From the NCBI GenBank assembly GCA_002256205.1, contig NKIW01000006.1, positions 254,247 through 318,246 of the forward strand: a DNA stretch of 64,000 bases, written 5' to 3'. This stretch comes from Rhizobiales bacterium PAR1. GTDB taxonomy: Bacteria; Pseudomonadota; Alphaproteobacteria; Rhizobiales; Beijerinckiaceae. The position numbers were made by a program, and so were the translations under genes. Shown here one piece after another: positions 47,482-56,445 of the stretch (its first letter is position 1; each line of letters begins with the position of its first letter). Below the pieces are notes generated by a model. That model worked only from the letters and a program-made list of their open reading frames with translations, was not told the origin of the DNA and did not search any database.

Positions 47482-47882
47482 CCGATTGCGCCGATGATCG
47501 CGCCCATCAGGATCAGCACGCCGAGCCAATGGCCGGCGTCGAGCGCGGTGAGGCGCAGACTGCGCATCGCATAGGCGTTGTTGACGATCATCGGCCCGGC
47601 GACAAAGCCAAGCCAAACCGTAACGCCGATGGCTGCGCCCTTGACGAGGCTGGGCGGCGAAAACTGCATCATCACGCCGGACATCACGATGGCCATCAGG
47701 AGCTCGGCGACGAAGGAGAGAATGAAGGGTGTCGCATCCATCTTCTCGCGCCCTTCAATGCGGGCGCGTTCTTCTGGACGGAAGCCGACGGCATCAAGCC
47801 ATGTCTTGCCGAGCGCGTTGTAGTAGGCCGCGCCAAACCCCCATGCGGCAATGGCTGCGGCGAAAATTCCGAGAAATGACAT
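47478..47882 (-). CDS. DUF1761 family small membrane protein
   Basis: The 134-residue protein has about four membrane helices and the DUF1761 pattern: FGAAYYNALGKTWLDAVGF near residue 17, then VAELLMAIVMSGVM and GVTVWLGFVAGPMIVNNAYA. Function unknown. It overlaps the convergent cysG stop by four bases. Confidence 0.85.
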   Translation of the reverse strand: MSFLGIFAAAIAAWGFGAAYYNALGKTWLDAVGFRPEERARIEGREKMDATPFILSFVAELLMAIVMSGVMMQFSPPSLVKGAAIGVTVWLGFVAGPMIVNNAYAMRSLRLTALDAGHWLGVLILMGAIIGAIG

Positions 47883-47924
47883 GGCTCGCTCCCGCCCTGT
47901 TGAGAGGGAACCCTAGCCGAACAT

Positions 47925-47959
47925 GAAAAAGCGCGCGAGGCTTGTGCCGCGCGCGCTTT
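47925..47959 (-). terminator. Rho-independent terminator of the outer membrane protein gene
   Basis: On the minus strand AAAGCGCGCG and CGCGCGCTTT form a 10-bp stem with a 12-base loop, followed by TTT. It lies 23 bases after the stop at 47983. Confidence 0.88.
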
Positions 47960-47982
47960 GAAACGCGGTAAATGCCGGAGGA

Positions 47983-48672
47983 TCAGAACTTGTAGCTCAG
48001 ACCGGCACGAATGGCGTGGGTTTCGAGCTTGATACGAGTTACGCCAAAAACGGCTGCAGGCGTATAGTTCTTCCGTCCGAAATCCGAATAGGCATAGTCG
48101 ACCCGAGCAATCAGGTTGTTTGTGATCGCATAAGCAAGACCGCCGCCGATAGTCCAGCCAACTCGGGTATCCGTGAAGTTTGTATTAGCTTGGCAAGTCG
48201 GGAAGGTGAAACATCCGCGCGCATCCGAGAATGCAAGACCACCTGCCAAGTAAGGCATAAAACGGTCCATCGCATAACCAACGGACAAGCGTGCATCGCC
48301 GCCCCACTGGGTTTCAACGCGCTGTGCCTGACCTGGGAAGCCGGTATAATCTTTCGAGCTGCGCGTGCCAAAGTTGCCGAAGGCGCGGATTTCAGCGCCG
48401 AGGACGACGTTGTTCTGAAGCTGATAACGATAGCCAGCGTGGGCGCCCAGTGAGAAGCCCTGAGGAGTCGGCGTTGCGCCAACACCAGCCAACGGAACAA
48501 AGGCTGCTGCCCGGCCAAACTGGTACCCAGCGTCAACGCCGACGTAGGCGCCGGTCCAGTTGAAGGCTGCGAAAACCGGGACAGGCGACGGCTTCTTGTA
48601 GCCAAGGTCTGCCGACATTGCGCTCGATGTCGCGAGCAGGGCAATTGCCGCAGGTGCCAGAATGCGCTTCAT
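47983..48672 (-). CDS. Outer membrane beta-barrel protein (Omp25/RopB-like)
   Basis: The 229-residue protein has a signal peptide (MKRILAPAAIALLATSSAMSA), then the SADLGYKKPSPVP linker and the FNWTGAYVGVDAGYQFG block typical of rhizobial Omp25/Omp31-type 8-strand barrels. Alternating strands such as GFSLGAHAGYRYQLQ, MPYLAGGLAFSDARG and RVDYAYSDFG follow, and it ends KLETHAIRAGLSYKF with terminal Phe, the Bam recognition signal. Two cysteines in one loop (GCFTFPTCQ) may form a disulfide. Start ATG 48672 behind AAGGAT. An inverted repeat (AATAATG/CATTATT, 48690-48712) lies just upstream of the ribosome site. Confidence 0.92.
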   Translation of the reverse strand: MKRILAPAAIALLATSSAMSADLGYKKPSPVPVFAAFNWTGAYVGVDAGYQFGRAAAFVPLAGVGATPTPQGFSLGAHAGYRYQLQNNVVLGAEIRAFGNFGTRSSKDYTGFPGQAQRVETQWGGDARLSVGYAMDRFMPYLAGGLAFSDARGCFTFPTCQANTNFTDTRVGWTIGGGLAYAITNNLIARVDYAYSDFGRKNYTPAAVFGVTRIKLETHAIRAGLSYKF

Positions 48673-48822
48673 GGGATCAATCCTTATCAAATAATGAACG
48701 TAGGACATTATTAGTACATAGGATGGCGCCGCAAGACTAGGATGCTCGCGCAAGTTTTGATCAGAGTGCCGTGTGCAGCGCCAAATTTTGAGACATGCAG
48801 CAAAATTATCACGAAAATCGGA

Positions 48823-49239
48823 TCAAAGCCCGCTCATTTTGGTGATCAACGCCCATTCCTCATCGAGAACGGGCTGAACCGAGAGGCGCATCGAGGTGAT
48901 CAGGGACATCTTGGCCAGCGCCGGCGTTGCCTTGATTTCTTTCAGCGAAACCGGGCGCGGCAGCGGCTTTGCGGCGGCGAAATCAACCCAGACCCAAGGC
49001 TCGCCGGGATTGGCGGTCGGGTCCGGATAGGCCTCACGGATCACCTCGACGATGCCGACGATCTCCAGCCCCTCGTTCGAATGGTAGAAGAAGACGGTAT
49101 CGCCAAGCTTCATCTTCATCATGTTGAGCTTGGCGAGATGATTGCGCACGCCATCCCAATGCGTGCCTTTTGCGCCCGCCGCGACCTGCTGATCCCACGA
49201 CCATTTGAACGGTTCGGATTTGATGAGCCAATGCGCCAT
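48823..49239 (-). CDS. EVE domain-containing protein
   Basis: The 138-residue protein starts MAHWLIKSEPFKWSWDQQV and has WDGVRNHLAKLNMMKMKLGD and VFFYHSNEGLEIVGIVEV, the EVE (PUA-like) fold that binds modified bases in nucleic acid. The function of the stand-alone form is not settled. The start at 49239 is five bases after the gpsA stop, so it is likely the last gene of tsaD-gpsA-EVE. Confidence 0.92.
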   Translation of the reverse strand: MAHWLIKSEPFKWSWDQQVAAGAKGTHWDGVRNHLAKLNMMKMKLGDTVFFYHSNEGLEIVGIVEVIREAYPDPTANPGEPWVWVDFAAAKPLPRPVSLKEIKATPALAKMSLITSMRLSVQPVLDEEWALITKMSGL

Positions 49240-49243
49240 GGCG

Positions 49244-50233
49244 CTATTCCCCCTTGAGTGGACGGGCCATGAGCCCCATGACCGCTTCCCGCACAGACAT
49301 AGTTTCGTCCAGCACAGCGGCAACCGCCTCGACGATCGGCATCTCGACGCCCTGATCGCGTGCGCTTTTGGCGAGAATCGCGGCAGTAAACGCGCCTTCC
49401 GCGAGTTTGCCGGTCGGGTTGGCCTCGGCCAGCGATTTTCCGGCGCCCAGCGCCAACCCAAGCGAATAATTCCGCGATTGCGTCGATGAGGCAGTCAATA
49501 CGAGATCGCCAAGGCCGGAGAGGCCCATCAGCGTTTCCGCGCGCGCGCCGAAGGCATCGGCGTAGCGACGCAGTTCCGCGAAGCCGCGTGCGACCATCGC
49601 GGCGCGGGCGCTTTCGCCGAGCCCCATGCCGGCGATAATTCCTGCAGCGATGGCGAGCACGTTCTTTGCTGCGCCGCCGATCTCGACGCCACGCACATCA
49701 GAGGTGTGGTAGAGGCGCAGGCCGGGCGAGGAGAGATAGTGCGCCAGGGCTTCCGCATCGGCGCTGTCCGGCATCGCAAGGCTGATCGCGGTCGGGAGTT
49801 TGCGCGCGATATCCATGGCAAAGGAGGGGCCTGAGATCACGCCGAAGCGGTGCGAGCCGAGAGCTTGTGCCAGAATATCGGTCACGAAGGCACCGCTGCT
49901 GCGCTCGATGCCTTTGGCGGCGGAGATGATCGCAGCGTTCGGGGAGATCAGCCCGCGCATTGTCTTGGCTACTTCGTGCAGGTTCTGCGTCGGGATAGCC
50001 GCCACGATCACGCCGGGTTTACAGGCGGTGCCAAGGTCCGATGTGGGCAGAATGCCCGCCTCCAGCGCCATGCCGGGCAGAGCTTCGCCGCACAGGCGCG
50101 TTGTCGCCATCTCCGCCATGCGCGTGGAATCGCGGCCCCACAACAAGACCGCGCGACCCGCGCGCGCGAAGGCCAGCGCCAGCGCGCAGCCAAAAGCGCC
50201 AGCACCGATCACCGCAACCTGATTGTTCTTCAC
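49244..50233 (-). CDS. gpsA: Glycerol-3-phosphate dehydrogenase [NAD(P)+]
   Basis: The 329-residue enzyme makes sn-glycerol-3-phosphate for phospholipids. The dinucleotide site is [49 protein letters not shown] (catalytic Lys) and [14 protein letters not shown] are GpsA blocks. It overlaps tsaD by four bases (order tsaD-gpsA, minus strand), a frequent alphaproteobacterial pairing. Confidence 0.97.
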   Translation of the reverse strand: MKNNQVAVIGAGAFGCALALAFARAGRAVLLWGRDSTRMAEMATTRLCGEALPGMALEAGILPTSDLGTACKPGVIVAAIPTQNLHEVAKTMRGLISPNAAIISAAKGIERSSGAFVTDILAQALGSHRFGVISGPSFAMDIARKLPTAISLAMPDSADAEALAHYLSSPGLRLYHTSDVRGVEIGGAAKNVLAIAAGIIAGMGLGESARAAMVARGFAELRRYADAFGARAETLMGLSGLGDLVLTASSTQSRNYSLGLALGAGKSLAEANPTGKLAEGAFTAAILAKSARDQGVEMPIVEAVAAVLDETMSVREAVMGLMARPLKGE

Positions 50234-51285
50234 GCGCGGGCTCCGGGCTTGGCGCGGGCTTCGTCGAGTGGCCAGCGCGGGCGGGCGGCGACTTCAAAGG
50301 TATCTGACATGCCGCGCCGCAAGCGTTCGATGCCGGCCCAGGCGATCATCGCGCCGTTGTCCGTGCAGAGCTTCGGCGGCGGGACGACAAGGCGCAGGCC
50401 CGCTTCGGTTGCCGAACGTTGCAGCGCCTGCCGGATTGCCCGGTTGGCGCCGACACCCCCCGCGATCACCAACGCGGTTGGTGTGCCGATCTCACGGCGG
50501 AAGACGCGGATGCCGATGCGCGTGCGATCAATCACGCAATCCACAATCGCGGCCTGAAACGAGGCGCAAAGATCCGCTACGTCCCTGTCCGTCAACGGCT
50601 GCACGGCTTCGGCGGCGAGGCGCACCGCTGTTTTAAGGCCAGAGAGCGAGAAATCCGGGTCCGGTTTGCCGAACATCGGGCGGGGAAGGGCAAAGCGCTC
50701 CGGGTCACCGTCACGCGCGGCCTGCTCGACGGCAGGACCGCCGGGAAAGCCGAGGCTCAACATTTTGGCGACCTTGTCGAAGGCTTCGCCGATGGCATCA
50801 TCAATGGTGGTGCCGATGCGGGTGTATTTCCCGACATCCTGCACCGCGACGAGCTGGGTATGCCCACCGGACGCAAGGAGCAGCAGATAGGGGAACTGCA
50901 CATCTTCCATCAGGCGCGGGGTGAGGGCATGCGCTTCGAGGTGGTTGATGGCTAACAGCGGCTTATTGAGCCCGAGTGCAATCGCCTTCGCTGTCGTGAG
51001 CCCCACCAGCACGCCGCCGATCAGCCCAGGACCTGCCGCAGCGGCAATGCCATCGAGCGCCTCAAAACCGAGGCCCGCCTCGGCCATGGCGTCGCGGATC
51101 ATGCCGTCGAGCACTTCGACATGCGCACGGGCTGCGATTTCCGGCACCACGCCGCCAAAAGCGCGATGCTCATCGTTCTGCGAGCGAATACGGTTCGACA
51201 GGATTTTCCGGGAGCCATCCGGCTGAAGTTCGACGATGGCCGCCGAGGTCTCGTCGCAGGTAGTCTCTAGACCGAGAATGCGCAT
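50230..51285 (-). CDS. tsaD: tRNA N6-threonylcarbamoyltransferase TsaD
   Basis: The 351-residue protein makes t6A37 in tRNAs reading ANN codons. It shows [31 protein letters not shown], the metal motif NHLEAHAL (HxxxH), [12 protein letters not shown] and a C-terminal [16 protein letters not shown]. Start chosen at 51285 because the product then begins as the family does; an in-frame ATG at 51333 and a much longer frame into hemC territory are less likely. It is divergent from hemC with a 156-base gap. Confidence 0.96.
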   Translation of the reverse strand: MRILGLETTCDETSAAIVELQPDGSRKILSNRIRSQNDEHRAFGGVVPEIAARAHVEVLDGMIRDAMAEAGLGFEALDGIAAAAGPGLIGGVLVGLTTAKAIALGLNKPLLAINHLEAHALTPRLMEDVQFPYLLLLASGGHTQLVAVQDVGKYTRIGTTIDDAIGEAFDKVAKMLSLGFPGGPAVEQAARDGDPERFALPRPMFGKPDPDFSLSGLKTAVRLAAEAVQPLTDRDVADLCASFQAAIVDCVIDRTRIGIRVFRREIGTPTALVIAGGVGANRAIRQALQRSATEAGLRLVVPPPKLCTDNGAMIAWAGIERLRRGMSDTFEVAARPRWPLDEARAKPGARA

Positions 51286-51441
51286 GATGGAGCCGGATTT
51301 GATGTCGGACAAAGGCACTATGGGACGCAGCATCTTGCGCCTTGTTGAACCTGCCTTAGCGCTATAGAGGCTTTTTGTGAACGAGGGGAAGGGTTTCGCG
51401 CTCCAATCGGGCGGGAAAAGGGCGAGGCGAGGGACAACGGT

Positions 51442-52380
51442 GTGAGCGAAAAGATGGGCGTCAACGATCCTGTGCTGACCATCGGCACGCGCGGCAGTCC
51501 TTTGGCGCTTGCACAAGCGCACATGACTGCCGCCGCGCTTGCAACTGAACTCGGCGTTGATGTCGCCCGGATCGCGATCGAGATTATCTCGACAACAGGG
51601 GACCGCACGCAGGATCGACCGCTCTCGGAGATTGGCGGCAAGGGGCTTTTCACCAAGGAAATCGACCTTGCGCAGCTGGAGGGGCGCGTTGACGTCGCGG
51701 TGCATTCCTCCAAGGATCTGCCGACCGAGTTGCCCGAAGGCCTGATGATCGCCGGCTACTTGCCGCGCGAGGATATCCGTGATGCGCTGATCGCGCCGCG
51801 TCATGGCACGCTCGACAAGCTGCCGCAGGGCGCGCGGGTGGGGACTGTTTCGCTCCGCCGCCAATCCCTCCTTCGGATGCTGCGGCCTGACCTTCAGATT
51901 GAGGCGTTGCGCGGCAATGTCGAGACACGGCTTAACAAGGCGCGCTCGGGCGAGTTCGATGCGGTGATTCTCGCGATGGCTGGGTTGAAGCGGCTGGGTC
52001 TCGCCACGGAAGTGACCGAGGCGCTCGATCCGATCCGATTCGTGCCGGCGGTCGGGCAGGGGGCGATTGCGCTGGCGGCGCGGACGAATGATGCCCGCAT
52101 CCGTGGGTTGATCGAACGGATTTCCCATGCGCCGACAGGCGTGGAGCTCGCCGCCGAACGCGCCTTCCTCACGGTGCTCGATGGCTCCTGCAAGACGCCG
52201 ATTGGTGGCAGCGCGCGTGTTGCTGGCGATGAGGTGCGTTTCCGGGGAATCGTGCTCTCGCCAGATGGCCGGACCGTGCTGGAAACAGCGGGGCAGGTCC
52301 CGTTGGCCGAAGCCGAAGCGCTTGGGCGTCGTCTTGGTCTTGAGATCAAGGGCAGACTTCCGCCCGGCTTTCTGGGCTAG
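51442..52380 (+). CDS. hemC: Porphobilinogen deaminase (hydroxymethylbilane synthase)
   Basis: The 312-residue enzyme polymerises four porphobilinogens. It has [62 protein letters not shown], and [10 protein letters not shown] carrying the Cys that binds the dipyrromethane cofactor. A GTG start (51442) is placed 7 bases after AGGGA; the ATG at 51454 is too far from it. Followed by hemD. Confidence 0.96.
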   Translation: MSEKMGVNDPVLTIGTRGSPLALAQAHMTAAALATELGVDVARIAIEIISTTGDRTQDRPLSEIGGKGLFTKEIDLAQLEGRVDVAVHSSKDLPTELPEGLMIAGYLPREDIRDALIAPRHGTLDKLPQGARVGTVSLRRQSLLRMLRPDLQIEALRGNVETRLNKARSGEFDAVILAMAGLKRLGLATEVTEALDPIRFVPAVGQGAIALAARTNDARIRGLIERISHAPTGVELAAERAFLTVLDGSCKTPIGGSARVAGDEVRFRGIVLSPDGRTVLETAGQVPLAEAEALGRRLGLEIKGRLPPGFLG

Positions 52381-52384
52381 GCGG

Positions 52385-53110
52385 ATGGCGCGGATTCTCG
52401 TCACGCGGGCGCTGCCCGAGGCAGAGGAGACCGCGCGAGACCTCAGCATGCTGGGGTTCGAGCCGATCCTCGCACCGCTTCGGGAATTCGTGCCCGTCTG
52501 CGTGCCTTGGCCAGAGGTGCGCCCGGATGCGCTGATTGCGACCAGCCGCCATGCCTTTACCCCACCCCTGCCGGAGATGGGGGGCGTGAGGCCCTTGCCA
52601 ATCTATGTCGTAGGTGAGCGTACGGGTGAAGCGGCTCGTGCGGCGGGTTTCGCCGATGTCCGCGTTGGCGGTGGCGACGCTTCGGCCTTGGCGCGGCAGA
52701 TCATCGCTGAGAACAAGACCGGTGGGAACTTTCTCTATCTTGCGGGAGAGCCGCGCCGTTCTGAGCTGGAGGCCGCACTTTCAGACGCCGGTCTGTGCGT
52801 GACATCACAGCTCCGTTATCGCATGGCCCCGATCGCTGCCCTGCCGGATGTGGCGCGCAGGGCAATCGCCGCCAGCACGGTCGATGCCGTGCTGCATTTT
52901 TCGGCTGAAACGGCGAAGACCTTTTGTGATCTCGTCAGCTCGGCAGGGCTCGCCAACGCAGCACGTAATCTCCGGCACTTCTGTCTTTCCCCGGCGATTG
53001 CGGCTGTTCTTCGCCAGGCTTTTGCGCAAACTCCAAACCTTGGCCTTATTGTTGCTGAAGAACCCACAGCCAGTAGTCTTCTGGCCCGACTTCGGGCCGA
53101 ATTCGTCTGA
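52385..53110 (+). CDS. hemD: Uroporphyrinogen-III synthase
   Basis: The 241-residue protein cyclises hydroxymethylbilane to uroporphyrinogen III. HemD is poorly conserved; the call rests on [69 protein letters not shown] and its position 4 bases after hemC. Product feeds haem and the CysG sirohaem branch. Confidence 0.9.
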   Translation: MARILVTRALPEAEETARDLSMLGFEPILAPLREFVPVCVPWPEVRPDALIATSRHAFTPPLPEMGGVRPLPIYVVGERTGEAARAAGFADVRVGGGDASALARQIIAENKTGGNFLYLAGEPRRSELEAALSDAGLCVTSQLRYRMAPIAALPDVARRAIAASTVDAVLHFSAETAKTFCDLVSSAGLANAARNLRHFCLSPAIAAVLRQAFAQTPNLGLIVAEEPTASSLLARLRAEFV

Positions 53111-53247
53111 TCCGCATCATGGACCGGGTTTGTGATTGACGACAGAAGCTGAATTCGGTTGATGAAGGCAGGATCGCCACCCTTTGTTAGGGCGTTTCGG
53201 GCGAGATGCGGCAGCAACGAACGACGATGAAACGGGGTACGCGCGGC

Positions 53248-54570
53248 ATGGCTCAGAAACCGGAAAGCAAGGACGAAACCAACAGGCCGTCGCGCGGCAA
53301 GGGCAAAGCTTCTGTCCTTGTTGACGCCGCGGCAACGGAAGTTGTCGTAACGCCTGAGGTCGCGCAGGTCGAAGCTGCCAGTTCGGAGGCCGCCGCTGTG
53401 GTTGATGCCGCACCGGAAGTTGCGAGGGTGACTGAAACGGTTGCGGAGAGCCCGATTGAGACGGTTGCCGAGCCAGCTCCGGTTGAGGTTGCTGCTGTTG
53501 AGCCACCCGCTGCTGTCTTGACACCCACTCCTGTGCAGCCCTCCAAGCTGATGCCCGCGCTAATCGGGCTTGTCGCGGGGGCTATCGGCGGGATCGCGGG
53601 TTACCAGATCATGGAATTCTCCCGTCCCAAGAGCCTTCCGGGGGAAAGCCCACTGGTTTCTCGTGTGGTCGCGCTTGAACAAAGGATTGCTGCGGCCAAA
53701 CCGGGCGACGCGGGCAGTGTTCCTCCGGTGCTCGTCGAGCGGCTGGAGAAGGTCGAAAGCCTTCTCGCCAATGCCGGCAAGGGAGGCGATTTCCTGCGCG
53801 AGGAACTCGGCAAGCTTGGCGCTGCGCTCAAAACCGAAGTCGGCGAGCGGAAAAAGGCGCTGGAAGGGCTTGCCCAACCGGGGCCAGCGCTGGGTCTGAT
53901 GAGCAAGGAAGCCGGTGCGGATCTCGAAGGTCTGAAATCCCGCCTCGGATCGGTTGAGGGGCTCCAGCCCAAGCTCGATTCGGTGACGAAAGATGTTCAG
54001 GCGCTGGCGGGCCAGCTTTCGACGCTCGCGGGCCGTGACACGCTTGGTGCTGCCAACGCGCGCCTTGCTGCCGTAAGCTTGCTGGAAGAGGCGGTGGCAA
54101 AGGGGCGCCCGCTTGCCAGTTCGCTCGACCTCTTGAAGGGGCTCGGTGCGGAGGCGGGCTCCCTTGCGGCGCTCGTGCCTTTCGCGACCTCGGGCCTGCC
54201 GGATGCGAAAAAGCTGCTGGAACAGTTGAAGGGTCTCGTACCTCCTCCCGTTGCTCCCGCTTCTGTGAACAGCCAGAGCCTCGTCGATCGGGTGAAGCAG
54301 GGCGCACTTTCGCTGGTTGAGGTTCGCAAGACGGGGGAAACCACCGGCAGGACGGATGATGCTGCGCTTGCCCGCGCCGGGCAGGCGCTTCAGCGGGGTG
54401 AGATTGCGGCGGCTGTGGCCGAGATTTCGAAGCTCTCGGGGGATGCCGCTGCGCGTTACGCGCCGTGGCGCGCGAAGGTCGAGGCTCGCGCCAAGGCGCT
54501 TGAGGCTCTGGGTGCGCTCAAGAATGATGCTCTGGCCACGCTGGCCAAAGCGGCTCAGCCGGCGAAGTGA
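53248..54570 (+). CDS. Alphaproteobacterial Mic60 (mitofilin-like) membrane protein
   Basis: The protein of about 440 residues has a hydrophilic Ala/Val/Glu-rich N-terminus (residues 1-95), a single membrane helix with glycine spacing (LMPALIGLVAGAIGGIAGYQI), then a long helical, coiled-coil-like region (VVALEQRIAAA, VERLEKVESLL) and a C-terminal mitofilin-like domain. In alphaproteobacteria, Mic60 homologues sit between hemD and hemY, exactly as here, and shape inner or intracytoplasmic membranes. The start is uncertain: ATGs at 53206, 53227 and 53248 are in frame; 53248 gives the usual MAQ-type start. Confidence 0.85.
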   Translation: MAQKPESKDETNRPSRGKGKASVLVDAAATEVVVTPEVAQVEAASSEAAAVVDAAPEVARVTETVAESPIETVAEPAPVEVAAVEPPAAVLTPTPVQPSKLMPALIGLVAGAIGGIAGYQIMEFSRPKSLPGESPLVSRVVALEQRIAAAKPGDAGSVPPVLVERLEKVESLLANAGKGGDFLREELGKLGAALKTEVGERKKALEGLAQPGPALGLMSKEAGADLEGLKSRLGSVEGLQPKLDSVTKDVQALAGQLSTLAGRDTLGAANARLAAVSLLEEAVAKGRPLASSLDLLKGLGAEAGSLAALVPFATSGLPDAKKLLEQLKGLVPPPVAPASVNSQSLVDRVKQGALSLVEVRKTGETTGRTDDAALARAGQALQRGEIAAAVAEISKLSGDAAARYAPWRAKVEARAKALEALGALKNDALATLAKAAQPAK

Positions 54571-54585
54571 CGGGAAGGTTCTGAC

Positions 54586-56109
54586 ATGATCAAGCTCGTC
54601 CTCTTTTTCGCTCTGCTGTTTGCGGCAGCCTTCGGGTTTTCGCAGCTTGCCGACACGCCCGGCCATATGCTGCTGCAATGGGGCGAGACCGAATATCGTG
54701 TCTCGCTGATCACCGGCATTGTAGGTCTGATTGTTTTCGCTGTCGTGCTGATGGCTGTCTGGACCTTGTTGCGCCTGATCTTCCGGTTGCCGAGCCTGAT
54801 CGGCTTTGCCAACCGCATGCGTCGGCAAGCGCGGGGGCAACAGGCTGTCGCGCGCGGTCTTGTGGCGGTTGGTGCTGGGGAGACGAAACTTGCTCAACGC
54901 TATGCGCAGGATTCGCAACGCCTTCTCGGGCAAGACCCGCTGGCCTTGCTCCTGAAAGCACAGGCTTCGCAACTCTCCGGTAATCCCAAGGGGGCGGAAG
55001 AGGCTTTCAAGGCGATGCTGGAGAAGCCCGAGACACAATCGCTCGGTCTGCGTGGCCTTTTCATCGAGGCCGAACGTCGGAATGACGCTGCCGAAGCGCG
55101 GGCCTTGGCCGAGGAGGCCTTGCGCCGGACGCCGGATTCGGCTTGGGCCAGCAGCGCTGTTCTTGGCTTCAAGGCTGCCGAACGCGATTGGCGTGGCGCG
55201 ATCAGCATCGTGGATCAGACTGTGTCACGGCGGATTGTTGATCGGGAAGAGGGGCGCGCCCAGCGCGCGGTTCTGCTGGCTGCCGCCGCGCAGCAAGCAC
55301 AGGACACCAACCCGGATGAGGCACAATCGCTGGCGCTTGAGGCGCTGCGGTTCGCGCCAGATCTGGTGCCTGCCGCCGAGATGGCGGCGCGCGGTCTGTC
55401 TCTGAAAGGCGATTTTGGCAAAGCGACGCGCATTCTCGAGACGGCATGGAAGGCAAACCCGCATCCCGATCTCGCGGATGCCTATCTCGTGGTCCGGCAT
55501 GGTGATTCGGCGCTCGACAAGCTGAAGCGCGCGCGCGCGCTGATGAAGCTTCAGCCGGATGCCCGCGAATCCCGCTTCGCTCTTGCACGGGCGGCGCTGG
55601 ATGCTCGGGAGTTCGGCGCAGCGCGTGAGGCACTTGAGGCCCTCGCGCTCGAAAAGCCGACTGCGCGAACCTGCTTGCTTATGGCGGAACTGGAAGAGGT
55701 CGAGAACGGCAATCAGGGGCTTGTTCGAGCATGGCTGGCCCGGGCCTCCCGCGCGCCGCGGGATCCCGCCTGGGTTGCGGATGGCGTTGTCTCTGACAGC
55801 TGGCTCGCTGTTTCCCCTGCGACGGGACGAATCGGGGCGTTCGAATGGCGAGAGCCGCCGCAGGCTGCCGAAGCTCACCTGCGTGCCCGCATCGATTCCG
55901 ACCGGTTTGAGCTTCCCCCGGTCGAGCCTGCTGTGCCGGCGATGATCGAGGTGCAGCCTGCGCCGCTGCCTCCTGCGGAAGCGCCGCCAAAGGCAGAAAG
56001 CAAGCTCATCAATGATCTGCCCGGAGGATTTCAGCCGATTATTCCGGATGATCCTGGCCCAGAACCGGAAAAGGGCGCAGCAAAGCGGGGTTTCCGGTTC
56101 TTCGGCTGA
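54586..56109 (+). CDS. hemY: HemY-like TPR membrane protein
   Basis: The 507-residue protein has two N-terminal membrane helices (MIKLVLFFALLFAAAFGF and TGIVGLIVFAVVLMAVWTLL), the HemY N-terminal domain, then tetratricopeptide-like helical repeats (for example residues 105-330) and a Pro-rich, charged C-tail. This is the COG3898 HemY protein of haem gene clusters, not the protoporphyrinogen oxidase of the same name. Its molecular role is unclear. It follows Mic60 by 15 bases. Confidence 0.88.
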   Translation: MIKLVLFFALLFAAAFGFSQLADTPGHMLLQWGETEYRVSLITGIVGLIVFAVVLMAVWTLLRLIFRLPSLIGFANRMRRQARGQQAVARGLVAVGAGETKLAQRYAQDSQRLLGQDPLALLLKAQASQLSGNPKGAEEAFKAMLEKPETQSLGLRGLFIEAERRNDAAEARALAEEALRRTPDSAWASSAVLGFKAAERDWRGAISIVDQTVSRRIVDREEGRAQRAVLLAAAAQQAQDTNPDEAQSLALEALRFAPDLVPAAEMAARGLSLKGDFGKATRILETAWKANPHPDLADAYLVVRHGDSALDKLKRARALMKLQPDARESRFALARAALDAREFGAAREALEALALEKPTARTCLLMAELEEVENGNQGLVRAWLARASRAPRDPAWVADGVVSDSWLAVSPATGRIGAFEWREPPQAAEAHLRARIDSDRFELPPVEPAVPAMIEVQPAPLPPAEAPPKAESKLINDLPGGFQPIIPDDPGPEPEKGAAKRGFRFFG

Positions 56110-56165
56110 AGTGCCGGCTGGCTCGCGCAATTTACAGATTGGTAGCGCTTGAAGCGCTGGTGGGG

Positions 56166-56194
56166 TTGCATGGACGTGCAAGTGCCGCTATGTG
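56166..56194 (+). promoter_or_regulatory. Candidate promoter of tRNA-Thr
   Basis: TTGCAT, 17 bases, TATGTG. The predicted start (about 56201) is a few bases before the mature tRNA 5' end at 56206. The -10 is weak. Confidence 0.4.
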
Positions 56195-56205
56195 CTTGGC
56201 GCGTC

Positions 56206-56278
56206 GCCGCAATAGCTCAGATGGTAGAGCACGTCATTCGTAATGATGGGGTCGGGGGTTCGATTCCCTCTTGCGGCA
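56206..56278 (+). tRNA. tRNA-Thr (anticodon CGU)
   Basis: GCCGCAA pairs with TTGCGGC in the acceptor stem; D arm GCTCAGATGGTAGAGC; anticodon stem CGTCA/TGATG with loop TTCGTAA (anticodon CGT); T arm GGGGG-TTCGATT-CCCTC. The discriminator base is A and CCA is encoded (56279-56281). It reads ACG codons and is a natural substrate for TsaD, and possibly for TrmO. Its 3' end is the integration site of the adjoining element. Confidence 0.95.
56259..56274 (+). repeat. Left attachment site (att) in the tRNA-Thr 3' end
   Basis: TTCGATTCCCTCTTGC, covering the T loop to the acceptor stem, is repeated identically at 63365-63380. The P4-type integrase gene lies immediately inside, as expected for tRNA-targeting elements. 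Confidence 0.88.
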
Positions 56279-56313
56279 CCACCACTCCCTTCACAGACAT
56301 CCGCTGACGACCG

Positions 56314-56340
56314 AAAACCGGCATAAAACGCCGGTTTTTT
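56314..56340 (+). terminator. Rho-independent terminator downstream of tRNA-Thr
   Basis: AAAACCGGC and GCCGGTTTT form a 9-bp stem with a 7-base loop and a run of six T. It stops tRNA transcription before the integrase. A related terminator lies at 63414-63439. Confidence 0.9.
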
Positions 56341-56391
56341 GCTGTTTAGCGCCCGCTTGCGTTCGCCTGTCTCCGTTGACAGTCGCGCGAA

Positions 56392-56445
56392 TTGTGGGCC
56401 TTCTTGTGGGCCTTGGCGCGATGCCAGCAAACACGAGGCCCACAA
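56392..56445. repeat. Paired 11-bp repeats near the left end, candidate integrase arm-binding sites
   Basis: TTGTGGGCCTT occurs at 56392-56402 and 56404-56414 (period 12), with an inverted copy (AGGCCCACAA) at 56436-56445 abutting the integrase start. The same pair occurs near the right end (63290-63312). Confidence 0.7.

Noticed and set aside
51333..52449. Upstream extension of the tsaD frame to 52449
   Set aside because: It runs antisense through hemC and is not TsaD-like; the family start is at 51285.
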